DNA of 64,000 nt from Anastatus disparis (lineage: Eukaryota > Arthropoda > Insecta > Hymenoptera > Eupelmidae). Location of the stretch: NCBI GenBank assembly GCA_017163975.1, contig JAFFSR010000082.1, positions 1,167,001-1,231,000 on the forward strand, in the 5' to 3' direction. A program made the translations under genes and the position numbers. Below, piece by piece: positions 30,644 to 40,855 of this stretch. The notes under the pieces were generated by a model. That model did no database searches. It was given only the letters and a program-made list of their open reading frames with translations, and was not told where the DNA came from. Every line of letters begins with the position of its first letter. The first letter of the stretch is position 1.

Positions 30644-31742
30644 CAAAGAGACCAGCAGGCTGTTTCACTTATTAACAATGAGTTATACTGAATTTTTTTT
30701 TACTGAAACGAGCATAACTCTTTATTAGTAACTACCACCACTTTAATCAAAAGTTTATTTGAGAGTTTATGAAAAAACAATGAAATTAAAATGCTATTGG
30801 AACTGAGCAAAGTGATAGAAGGGACATGGAAGTAGATTTACGCGTGTGGGGTGGCCAAATAGTGCATTAACTTCGGACGTTGCTGATGCATTTTGTATGC
30901 AAAATCGTGTTTATAATGGCTCAGGTTATTTGTTACGTAATAAATTGTAAAAAAATTGCAACCGTGACATTTATACTTTTTCTGTAGCAAAATATAAATT
31001 TTATTGAAGGAGAAAAAGATGAACGCATTAAAAAATATCAATTAGGTTATATAACTTATCCATTAGACTTCGAAAAAAATATTTTACTATAAAAACATGT
31101 ATGAATTAATTTTATAAATTTTTCATTTTCTTATTATAATGTAATGATTTTCGATATGTAATATACTACTTCACTTATTTTTCAGCCAAAATAATATTTA
31201 TTATTTGTTATTCATTGTTACCTATGAATTTCTACATTATCTACCTATCATACGAATCTAACCATTGGATCTGAATATTATCATTAAAATAATTATAATA
31301 TTTACGTAATGCTTACTTTTCAAGTATCTATATAAATTGTAATAAACACTGTAAATGATAATTCGTAAGTGAATCTAATATTTATTTTCGAATTTCACTT
31401 GAATATTCTTTTTTCTTGTTTGCTGCGTATACATTGCAGCTAAAATGTCCTCAGGAAGTATATATTTTTTTACAACGAGATGGTGTCACCTGCTCTGCAT
31501 GGTTCCAATAAGCCAAAATCGCGAGCAGCCACATTTTAGCAATTTTAATTTATGAGTTATTAAAAATTTTTTTTTAATCCGGAAATTTGATGGTCTATAG
31601 CTCTTGACCACTTTGACCTTGAGATCTAAAAAGTTTTTTGTGTATTTTAAATGGTAAATGCAACATATTCTTAAAGTTTGAGCCAAATCTATTTTTCGAC
31701 TCCGTGAGTTGACTTGAAATGCCCCCACACACACACATATAT
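30644..31742. other. AT-rich gap, nothing recognised
   Basis: No supported gene. The last 230 bases (TTTTTCGACTCCGTGAGTTG then a CA/TA run) belong to the element that continues after the solo LTR at 33248. Confidence 0.4.
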
Positions 31743-33243
31743 TGCGACGAGTATACATACCCGCGCATTTAAATTTCCCGCCTAACGGCCAGCTACGATA
31801 GAACAGTAGTTCTGAGCTCAGTCGCTAGGCGGCAACCTCAAACGTCGTTGCACTCAACGGGAAAAATGAGGCCAGAGTATATAAGAGGCCGAGAAGCACA
31901 GCTAACCAGAGCAGTGTAGACTACGGTCCTCTCTCTCTCTCTTTACCTTAGTGAGCACGCTAGGCTAAGAGAGAGTGGGGCCAGTAGTAGCTGGTTGCCT
32001 TGGCTTGTGGAGCACCACAGCTTAGGCAAAGCTTCTCTCTCTTGCACATGGGGATGGACCGAGTGAGCACGCTGGTCTAAACTCTAGTGCATATGCTGGC
32101 AGTGTTAGAGATACGTTGAGTGAGCACGCTGGCGTAAATCTACTTGCCTAGAGCACACTAGCTATATTTTTGCCGCCGCCGCAATGCCGAACTTGCGCCG
32201 TTGAATTTAAGGGTGACGTCCACCCATAATATTATATTCTATTTCACATTCCGCCGCTGGCTTAATTAAGGGTCTGGTTAACCCGTAGCCGACGCGTCCG
32301 CCGCCACGTGATTATGGAATATATTAAGGGTGTCGTCCACCTAATTATTTAACTCGTATTAGTTTAAAGGACTCCGTCCGGCCGCGCATAAATATTAGAC
32401 ATTAGAATAAGTTAAGGGTGTCGTCCACCCAATACATTTTTATATTAGTTAGAGGACTCCGTCCGACCGCGTGTAAAATATTAAAACTTAGAAGAAGTTA
32501 AGGGTGTCGTCCACCCAATGCATTTTAGTTATGTTAATTAAAGGACTCCGTCCGTCTGCCGCGTTAAGATATTAGAATAAGTTAAGGGTGTCGGCCACCC
32601 ATTGTCTTTACGTCACTTAAAGGTCCCGCATGCCTATACAGATTTGTAATTCAGATAATTAAGGGAGCCGGCTACCCACTATTGATATTACCGTCGTATT
32701 AAGTATAGCGTTATTAAATGCCGCCGCCTAGTTATATTATATTTAATTATTAATCACTTGTTTCTTTTGTTTTGCATATTGTTGCAGGCAAAAGCCGCCG
32801 GTATAAACTAAACCGTCCAGGCCGTAGAATCACTTAGTTAAAATAAACTATAATTTAGATTCTTTAAAGACTATTGATTGATTTGAGTTATTTATTAAAT
32901 AGTCGTCAAGTGGCCGATTCAATTACAGAACTAATTATTTTGTACATTTCGTTCCGTTAAGGTTAGGTTAGTTATTTGCATTATATAAGATTATTAGGTT
33001 TAGCTTTGGATTAATACATTATTATCATTCTATATTTTATAATCGTCGTTGTAAGAGTTTTATGAGTACAATAAAGCCAAGGTACTCCATAGCATAACCA
33101 AACGTGTTAAACCCGGTTACTTTCCTTTACTTTCCGCCGTCCGATCCCTCCAACTCCTGCCGATCTTACCCTGGTAACTCATTGAAGCGTCTGGCAACAG
33201 GAGTTACACGTATTTCCCCCTCTTGAAAGGGAAAAACGTTACA
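31743..33243 (+). mobile_element. Solo LTR (1,501 bp), related to the 18386-23378 element
   Basis: Begins TGCGACGAG, ends GGGAAAAACGTTACA, flanked by ATAT at 31739-31742 and 33244-33247. The last 200 bases match the LTR of the 18386-23378 element in reverse. TATATAAG (31878-31885) is followed about 32 bases on by GCAGTG, and AATAAA is at 33070-33075, which orient it plus. Four units at 32326, 32414, 32500 and 32584 carry GGGTGTCGTCCACCC, each a mini-hairpin. The homologue has only one such motif. Confidence 0.85.
32326..32660 (+). repeat. ~86-bp tandem hairpin units in the solo LTR
   Basis: TTAAGGGTGTCGTCCACCCA plus AGGACTCCGTCCG recur at 88, 86 and 84 base steps, with weaker flanking copies near 32207 and 32662. 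GGGTG and CACCC form a stem in each. Confidence 0.8.
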
Positions 33244-33247
33244 ATAT

Positions 33248-35045
33248 ATGGGTCAAAAAATACTTTTTTTAAAAAGTATGCGCACAAGGGTCACTGATTT
33301 TGCTGGTTTTGCGATATGTTTTAGTATTGTTAATGTTAGGAACCTCTGCAACATTTTAGCCCTCCAGGTGTCAAACTTGCCGATAAATGACTTTTTAAAG
33401 GTAAAAAATCGGCTTTTTCACTACATTTCAAATTTTTGCCAAGATTCGAATTTTTAACATATTTCAATTTGACAGACGTCATTGTTTAGTTTATAGAAAG
33501 AGCTTTTAGATGTCATTTATTAAATTCAATTTCATCAATTAAGAGCCAGCCTATATCACTTTGAACTAAAGATGAAATTTAGCCATGTACCTTTAAATGG
33601 TCTTCTCTAAACTTGTGACAATTCTGGAAAATAGGTTCGATTTATTTTTAAAAAAATTGTTTCTATATGTGTATTCAACTGCTCGATTGATTTGCTCTAA
33701 AATTTGCATGGAAATTATTTTAGACTGCTAAAAGAAGGAAATCTTTTTAAAACTGATTTTATTGGTGTAGTTCTACTCTTAAAGTTATTTTTAAAATTGG
33801 AAAAAAATTCAAATGTTTAAACTTTAGGATAAGTTATATAAATATTTTGGATTCTAATGTTCAATATATACCTAATTACAAGTGATTGAAGAAAATAACT
33901 GAAAATATTATTAGATTTTTAAGCGCCTATAACTTTTTAGCACTAACAGCTACAAGCTGAAAACTTTTTTAAACAGAAGTTGAGCTTAAATCCTTTCGAA
34001 ATAGCATTTGTAGTATATTAAATTATAATTTTTTCCCGTAGTTATAGCGTAATAAAGATTGGACCCATTTTCAGCATTTATTATTAATATTTCAAAAAAG
34101 AAATTCAGGTCTAATCTTTATTACGCTATAACGGTGGAAAAAAATAATATTTTGATATACTATAAGTGGTATTTCGAAAGGATTTGAGCTCAGTTTTCGT
34201 TTTAAGCTTCTAATTCTTAATGCTACAGAATTATAAGCGTTGAAAAATTTAGTCACTTTTTCAGTGACTTTCTTTAATTGCTTTTAATTAGAGAAGAATT
34301 GAGCATTAGAATCCAAAATTCTGATTTTCTCCGTATTTTGATAGATAATAAATTATCCCAAACTTTAAGCAAAATCCGTGATTCGGAGGTCTGGTCTTCT
34401 CCTAGTACGTTCTGGTGTCATTTTTTTTTATCATCATAAACATCAAAAAATTTTTTTTAATTTTACAAATAACTTTAAGAGTAGAACTACACCAATAAAA
34501 TCAGTTTTAAAAAGATTTCCTTCTTTTAGCAGTCTAAAATAATTTCTATGCAAATTTTAGAGCAAATTAATCAAGCAGTTAAATACACGTACGGAAATAA
34601 ATTTTTTTCAAATGAATTGAACCTATTTTCCAGAATTGTCACAAGTTGATAGGGGAAGACGCTACAGCCATTCAAATGTACGTGAAATAGCGAAATTTCA
34701 TTTTTCGTTCAAAGTGATGCAGTCTGGCTCCTAATTAATGAAATTGAATGCAGGAAGTTAATTCTCAAAGCTCTTATTATGAGATGAAAAATGCCGTCTG
34801 CCGAATTGAAAAATGTTAAAAACTCGAATCTTGGCAGAATTTTTAGAAAGAGTGAAAAAGAGCCCAAAAAGCCGATTTTTTTATCTTTAAAAGGCCATTT
34901 TTCGGCAAGTTTTGCTTTTAGAGGGTTAAAATTTCGCACAGATTCCTAACATTAATAATACTAAAACATATGTCGAAAGCAGCAAAATCGGTGACCCTCG
35001 CGCGCACACTTTAAAAAAAATTTTTTTTTTCACCCATATATATTT
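33248..35045. mobile_element. 1.8-kb foldback element
   Basis: Left arm (33250-34035) and right arm (34090-35040) are inverted copies: GGGTCACTGATTTTGCTG with CAGCAAAATCGGTGACCC, GCTAAAAGAAGGAAATC with GATTTCCTTCTTTTAGC, and the tip AGCGTAATAAAGATTGGACC with GGTCTAATCTTTATTACGCT. The middle of each arm shows the same GCAAATTTTAGAGCAAAT block as the 165-bp repeat family. It was split by the solo LTR at its left edge. No ORF of note. Confidence 0.75.
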
Positions 35046-35204
35046 ATATATCCCAAACTCTACACAGATCAAAATATACGTCTTGAGGCTAGCTACCCGC
35101 AAAAAATTGAAATATAAAAAATTGCTTAGAACAGTAAGAAATGACATCATGCAACAAGACATAATTTTTAAAATTGTCATGTTGAACCAACAAATCCATA
35201 AACC

Positions 35205-35280
35205 CTGGACTTATAAACTCATAAACTCTGAACTCATAAACTCTAAACTCATAAACCGTGAACCTATAAACGCTAAAACG
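35205..35280 (+). repeat. 15-bp minisatellite (CATAAACTCTGAACT)n
   Basis: CTCATAAACTCTGAA, CTCATAAACTCTAAA, CTCATAAACCGTGAA, CCTATAAACGCTAAA in tandem. Confidence 0.8.
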
Positions 35281-35629
35281 ATGGTCCTCGAGTAAATTTG
35301 AATATGAAGTTTTTACATCTCAGATTTTCCTTCTGGATATGATTCTAGACACATTTAGAATCGAATTCAAACAAAAACAAAAATCGAATAATAATATTAT
35401 TTTAAATATATTTAGGAAAATTTAAAGTTATGTAACAATGTAAGCGTAAAGTTAAAATTAAGATTTTTTTTGTTAAACATTATAGAGTTAAGTACTATGA
35501 GAAATGATACGTTTTTAAATTATTTAAAGACGTCATCTAAAGTAATTATAATAAAAAAATACTGTGTTATAATATTCTATAAGAACACTGCATGTACTTG
35601 TGGTATTTTAGTTACACCAAAAGTACAAT

Positions 35630-35760
35630 TTCCATGTAAAAGATAGCATTGAAGAAAATAGAGGCCTGGGTTTTTACAGCGAACAGGCTATGGAAACGGT
35701 CTGTTACGATTTTTCCGCAACATGGGCTGATACAAAGTATCATAAAATAATTCTAATCCC
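35630..35760 (+). pseudogene. Transposase C-terminal remnant
   Basis: One frame reads IEENRGLGFYSEQAMETVCY then DFSATWADTKYHK. The G-LGFYSEQA-E-HDF pattern is typical of the C-terminal end of a common animal transposon ORF (superfamily not assigned by me). Nothing upstream of about 35630 aligns, so it is only a fragment. Confidence 0.5.
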
Positions 35761-36128
35761 ATACGGAAAAAATTTCTGAAAATAATTGTAAATAACTATT
35801 AATTAGAATTATTTACAATAATTTATAGTTGTCTACAATTATTTAGATTTATGCAGTTATTTATAGTTATTTATAATTATTTATAATTGTTTACATTTTT
35901 TCATAGTTTTTAACAATTATTTACAGCTATTCACATTTTCAAAAATTATCGCATATATATAAAGAAATTGAATAAATTTGTGAAAATTTTCGAAAATGTA
36001 AATAATTATAATCGTAAAAAGTGAATAAATGTAAATAACTGTAAATAAATATAAATAAGTGTAAATAAGTGTAAATAACAGTAAATAATTGTAAATAACA
36101 TTTTATTTTTCCATTTGGGATATGGGTA
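35758..36128. mobile_element. MITE made of GTAAATAA repeats
   Basis: Ends CCCATACGGAAAAAATT and TTTTTCCATTTGGGATATGGG (partly inverted). The left half is TTATTTACAATTATTTA-type units, the right half GTAAATAACTGTAAATAA-type units, so the arms pair broadly. Flanking duplication is unclear. Confidence 0.55.
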
Positions 36129-36790
36129 TATTATTAATTCAAATAATTAAATGACTATACTGTATAGTTATTCAAACTGATTGAATTTATTTACTGTTAC
36201 TGTTAAAATTAGCGATGATTAACTTGAATGAAATCAACGCAATCAACTCGTAATAAATAGTTCATTATAAAATAGATGGAATCTTAATACATCTTGACTG
36301 CCTAGTTTGACAGTTGTCAAACACGACATAAACAAACGCATCTCGCGTTCATCAAAGATACCCCACTTTATGGCGGTGCTGCACACTACACACATACGAT
36401 TGAGTGTTGCTCTGTCGTTTGTTGTTTTATTTAGGACCTGTAATACATACAAAGTAAAGAATATTAAATTAAAATTCAAATAAACGAATGTTAATATATA
36501 TATTTTTAAATTTTTGTCAGTATTAAATACTATTATTAAATACTATTATTTAAATATTATTAAATACTCTTTCAACCATTTGTCAGTCATCTTCAGTGGG
36601 TTTGATTTGGTGTCTGCTTAGAACATTAACATCATAGGTAATATTTGGCCTGTATGCTTTAATTTATTATTTTATTTACGCTGCCTTCTCTTGCTGTTGT
36701 CCACCTGATTGGTTACCATAGCTGTTCGTTGAGGAGGTGATTGATCAAAACTAAACTTCTTCAGCATTTTGTTTATTTATTTTTTTCGAG
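36129..36790. other. Unidentified sequence
   Basis: A 78-codon minus-strand frame (36243-36479) contains TTNDRATLNRMCVVCSTAIK, balanced in composition but unrecognised. Nothing else is supported. Confidence 0.3.
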
Positions 36791-36794
36791 ATAC

Positions 36795-36970
36795 TGCTTT
36801 ACCCGGGTTTTGTAATACTTGGGTAGACCCGGGCACCGAACCTGGGTAAAATTTGAACTAAAATCCGGGTTCGAATAATAACCAGACTAAAACCCGTGTT
36901 CAAATGATACCTGGATTGAAGCCTAGATAAAAAAAATAACCGGGTAATCACAAGTCCGGGTACCCACTTT
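36795..36970. repeat. CCGGGT-rich degenerate repeats
   Basis: TACCCGGGTTTTG, TAGACCCGGGCACC, ATCCGGGTTCG, AACCCGTGTTC and GTCCGGGTACCC within 170 bases. They lie 270 bases before a hAT transposase remnant and may be its subterminal transposase-binding region. Confidence 0.45.
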
Positions 36971-37144
36971 GTCAATTATACTAATTAAATTTAGCTCTTT
37001 AAATTATTCATAAATACAACTTATTTTATTTTTTTTGGTTTATTTTTAAGCAATGAATATTCATTTAGAAAAACTTAGCGTGCGTTCATTTAAATTATGT
37101 AATAACCTAATATTACAAAATAAAATCAATTCTATATTCAAATG

Positions 37145-37148
<4 letters not shown>

Positions 37149-37208
<60 letters not shown>
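37149..37208. repeat. (AT)n microsatellite
   Basis: About 30 AT units right before the hAT remnant. Confidence 0.95.
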
Positions 37209-37212
<4 letters not shown>

Positions 37213-38475
37213 TAGGAGAGTTCCCGTATTTTCATTCGTTGAAAATTAATTATTCTGTTTTCTTGGCAGAAAGCTCTGAAACTGTTTCATGTACCTCAGA
37301 CCTTTGGACATCTAGAGGTGAGGATTCGTACATCACTTTATCAGCTCATGCAATTAACAATTACTGGGAGCTTCGATCATACACACTTTCGACAAATTCA
37401 ACGAATCATGCTGGAACTAATATAGCTGAAGATTTAAAAAAAACTTTTGAAGATGGGAAAATTTCGACCAAAATCACAGCAATAGTTACAGATAAAGCTG
37501 AAAATATGCTAAAATCTGTTAGAGAAATTACTGTTGCCGAATCGGAAGAATTAACATGTGCATCACATACATTACAGAATGCAGTGACAGAAGCAATGTC
37601 ACGTGATAACATTAAATCAATTTTTTAAAAAGCAAGATATCTTATCGGTCACTTATTACTTCAAATGAATAGAGAAACATTACTACAAGGCTGTAAAACA
37701 AGATGGAATTCTGATTTTCCAATATTTGAAAGATTGTTTAAAAATAGGTCTCCTATTTCTAATGTACTTTCTGATCAAACTGTGGCGAAACCTACGTGTT
37801 ATTAAAAAACTTATCGATCTTTTGAAACCATTGAAAATTCTGAGATCTGTCTTCTGTAGCGAAACTCATTCACCGACATCTATGGATTGACCATTACTTC
37901 AAAAAATTATTCAAAATTATTATAATATTAATGAATATGATAATGAATTAACGACAATTTTTGAATCGACTATCAAATCAAAATTGTATAAACGATTCTA
38001 TTTATCATGGAGTTCAGAAACAAATAAAGTTTCAGCTAGACAAGTAGCATCATTTTTGGATCCAAGATATAAAGATTTGGGACATGAAAATATTTTAGAA
38101 AGGTCAGTTATCAGATCACACGTAAAAATATGCTTACTCAAAATTATCTTGTTACTCAAGAAGAAAAAGAAGTATTTGATTGTAAAGAAAAAAAAAAGTG
38201 CATTTTTAATTCTTATACAATGAAATAGCTAGTGAAAGTGAAACTGATGCACTGAAACAATATGATAATTATCTAGCTGAACCTCAAATTCGTTTTAATT
38301 TCAATCCATATGAGTGGTGGAAGTTACATGAAAAAAAAAATCCTATTCTAGGAAAATAAGCAAAAAAATATTTAGCAATCCCAGCTATTTCTGACAGTTC
38401 AGAGCGCTGCTTTTCTACTGCAGAAAATATCGTTTTGATAAAAAGAAGTTGTTTGTTATCAGAAAATGTAAATAT
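37209..38475 (+). pseudogene. hAT transposase pseudogene
   Basis: The frame at 37239-37628 reads SCTSDLWTSRGEDSYITLSA, LRSYTLSTNSTNHAGTNIAE and ITAIVTDKAENMLK, the RNase H-like core of hAT transposases (DLWTS and TDNA-type Asp motifs). After a stop it goes on GHLLLQMNRETLLQGCKTRW NSD (the CxxH-like/RW motif), then decays. The C-terminal dimerisation domain is clear at 38255-38475: FNPYEWWKLHEKKNPIL, YLAIPAISDSSERCFSTAEN and KKRSCLL-like ending ENVNM. The BED finger end is missing on the left, replaced by the AT microsatellite. Multiple stops and shifts make it inactive. The 3' end runs straight into a GAT/GAC microsatellite. Confidence 0.85.
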
Positions 38476-38499
38476 GATGATGATGACGACGACGACGAC

Positions 38500-38548
<49 letters not shown>

Positions 38549-38549
38549 G

Positions 38550-38584
<35 letters not shown>

Positions 38585-38592
38585 GCGATGAC

Positions 38593-38653
<61 letters not shown>

Positions 38654-38655
38654 TT
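38474..38655. repeat. (GAT/GAC)n microsatellite at the hAT stop end
   Basis: About 180 bases of ATG/ACG triplets, with a six-base ATGACG phase in the middle and pure ATG at the end. It begins right at the end of the transposase motif ENVNM and replaces the element's 3' flank. Confidence 0.95.
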
Positions 38656-39070
38656 GATTTGTATTTTGGTTACTCTCTTTCTCCCCACTACCTTCAAAGC
38701 ACGCACGACATGGTTGGTCACGCCACTATTGAATTTACTTGAGTGCCTCGTGAAAATCCCGTGAGTCGCAAGTAAATTTAACATGATGCATCGCCACGTT
38801 CATTCTCTTGGCAGCCGACGTAATTTTAAGTCAAGCATCAAGAAAAAATGATATCTTTTGTTCTGATTTTAAGATGGATACCAATCATCTTTTAAAAACA
38901 TGGGTATCATAAAAAATCACTTGTTTCTTCAATAATATTAGGTGAAGAAATATCATGTAATAATCACTTGAAATTTCATGGAACAATAACATGATTTTTC
39001 TTTCCGTGTACAGTTTTCACAGAGCCGTCTTCAAAACCGTCACCTTATTCTGCTTTCTGTTTCGTTTCGT

Positions 39071-39156
39071 TATATCTGTGGTCAAAAGGCAAAATAACAT
39101 AAGTCATATGCTTATACAAAGGACTTATGTTATTTTGCCTTCTGACCACAGATATA
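39071..39156. repeat. Near-perfect 35-bp-stem hairpin
   Basis: TATATCTGTGGTCAAAAGGC... (39071-39105) pairs with ...GCCTTCTGACCACAGATATA (39122-39156) with one mismatch and a 16-base loop. The size resembles a microRNA precursor, but a short MITE is equally likely. Confidence 0.75.
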
Positions 39157-39331
39157 GCCTCTCCGTCTTTTCGGTCTCATTGCTGTCATTAATTCTGTTT
39201 TTGATCTCTTTCTTATCAGTCATAGTATGGCCACCTGTCGTACGATAGGGCATATATAATCTGTCTTCATCTCTGTGACTGTCGTTATCACCAGGTCAAA
39301 TCCTTAATTCGTAACGAACTTCTCAACTGTA

Positions 39332-40804
39332 CACTGAAAAAAAAGCCGATTGCACACGCTGCGGAGTCGATTGTTGTGAATGATTCAGACAACATTCGCA
39401 GCTATTAATAACGGAAAATCGCAATATAAGAGTGCGTAACAATATCGCAGCCAATTATTCCAACTATCTGTATAAAAGATTACATTGATCGGAGCAGAGC
39501 GCTGCGACTAAGCTGCGTTGTGGCTCGCTACGGCTCTCCGTAGTCTACGGCACAGAAAGCTGAATCCAAACCCAGCGACTATACTGCTTTGTCGCTCGCT
39601 ACGGCTCTCCGTAGTCTACGGCACAGAAAGCTGAATCCGAACACAGCGATTTATTGTGTGGTCGCTCGCTTTGAATGCCGATCTCAAGCATTGCGACAAC
39701 ACTTTGAACACACTTGCTTGATTAATAAATAACATTGAAAAAATTTTCACTTCCTTTTATATTTTTTTTTAAAGTTCATGTAATTATGTGAATTCATAAT
39801 TTTGAACTATTTTTAAAAATTTATAATTTATAAATACAGTTATTAATGCTTTAATATCTTTGATTATTTTTTTTTATTTTCAGATTTATTAGGACATATT
39901 CAAGGTTAAATAGTTAAAAAACTATACTAATAAATCTATTAAAAAATCTAAAAATAAAACAAATAAAAAATTGAGAAAGAAAATAAATTTTTTTGACTAA
40001 CAATTTATGTGATTATGGATAATAACATTTATGAAGTTATTACTAAACATTAGATTACTTTAATTATATTGTTCAAAATTTCATACGCAAGTTGTATTCA
40101 CTTGCCGTAAAAGGGAAAATATTTACAGATGACTTTTATGCTATTTCAAATTCTTAATTAATTTAGGTACATAATAAATAATTGATAAATATTTCCAAGT
40201 AAAAAATACTCAAAGCCTGGTAGAACTAAGATTTATTGGTAATATCGTCACTACATATTTATAGATGATATCTGATAAAAATGTATTTGTACGTTTTCTT
40301 CAAAACAAAGTGCGTTTGAAGAAAGAAAATCTTATGATTGATTAAAAATGACTGTTTTAAATACTTTTCCGCAAATCCAGGTGTTTTTAGAAATTTTCTT
40401 CGTTATCGCTGAAATTTATTCGTTCTTTATAAAAAAATATTAAGTCAAGTCATTAAATATCAAATCAACTTAGGCAGTTTTTGTGTATATTCAATAGTGA
40501 TTTTTCACCTAACAGGTAAGTTGAAAAGTCTACATATTGTCATTTAAAAAAATTGAATCATATTGTACACGTTATTTTCAACAAAAATAGTTCTATTAAG
40601 TTTTTACAATAGTTTGATACTTTCTAATAGAAATCTTATTAAAACATTAATTTAAACAAAAAATTTGAGTAAATATAAATATTCCATTACTTTGAATTTT
40701 TAACCACAAAATTTTTCATTCATATTTTGGAAACCAAATGGAACATATTTCCAGACTCATTGATTTTTATTATTTAGCCGTGCAAATTGATGTGAAATTT
40801 TTCG

Positions 40805-40855
<51 letters not shown>

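Noticed and set aside
38284..38784. 166-codon minus-strand ORF and two plus-strand ORFs made of poly-Ile/Val, poly-Met/Thr or poly-Asp
   Set aside because: All are translations of the GAT/GAC microsatellite in different frames.
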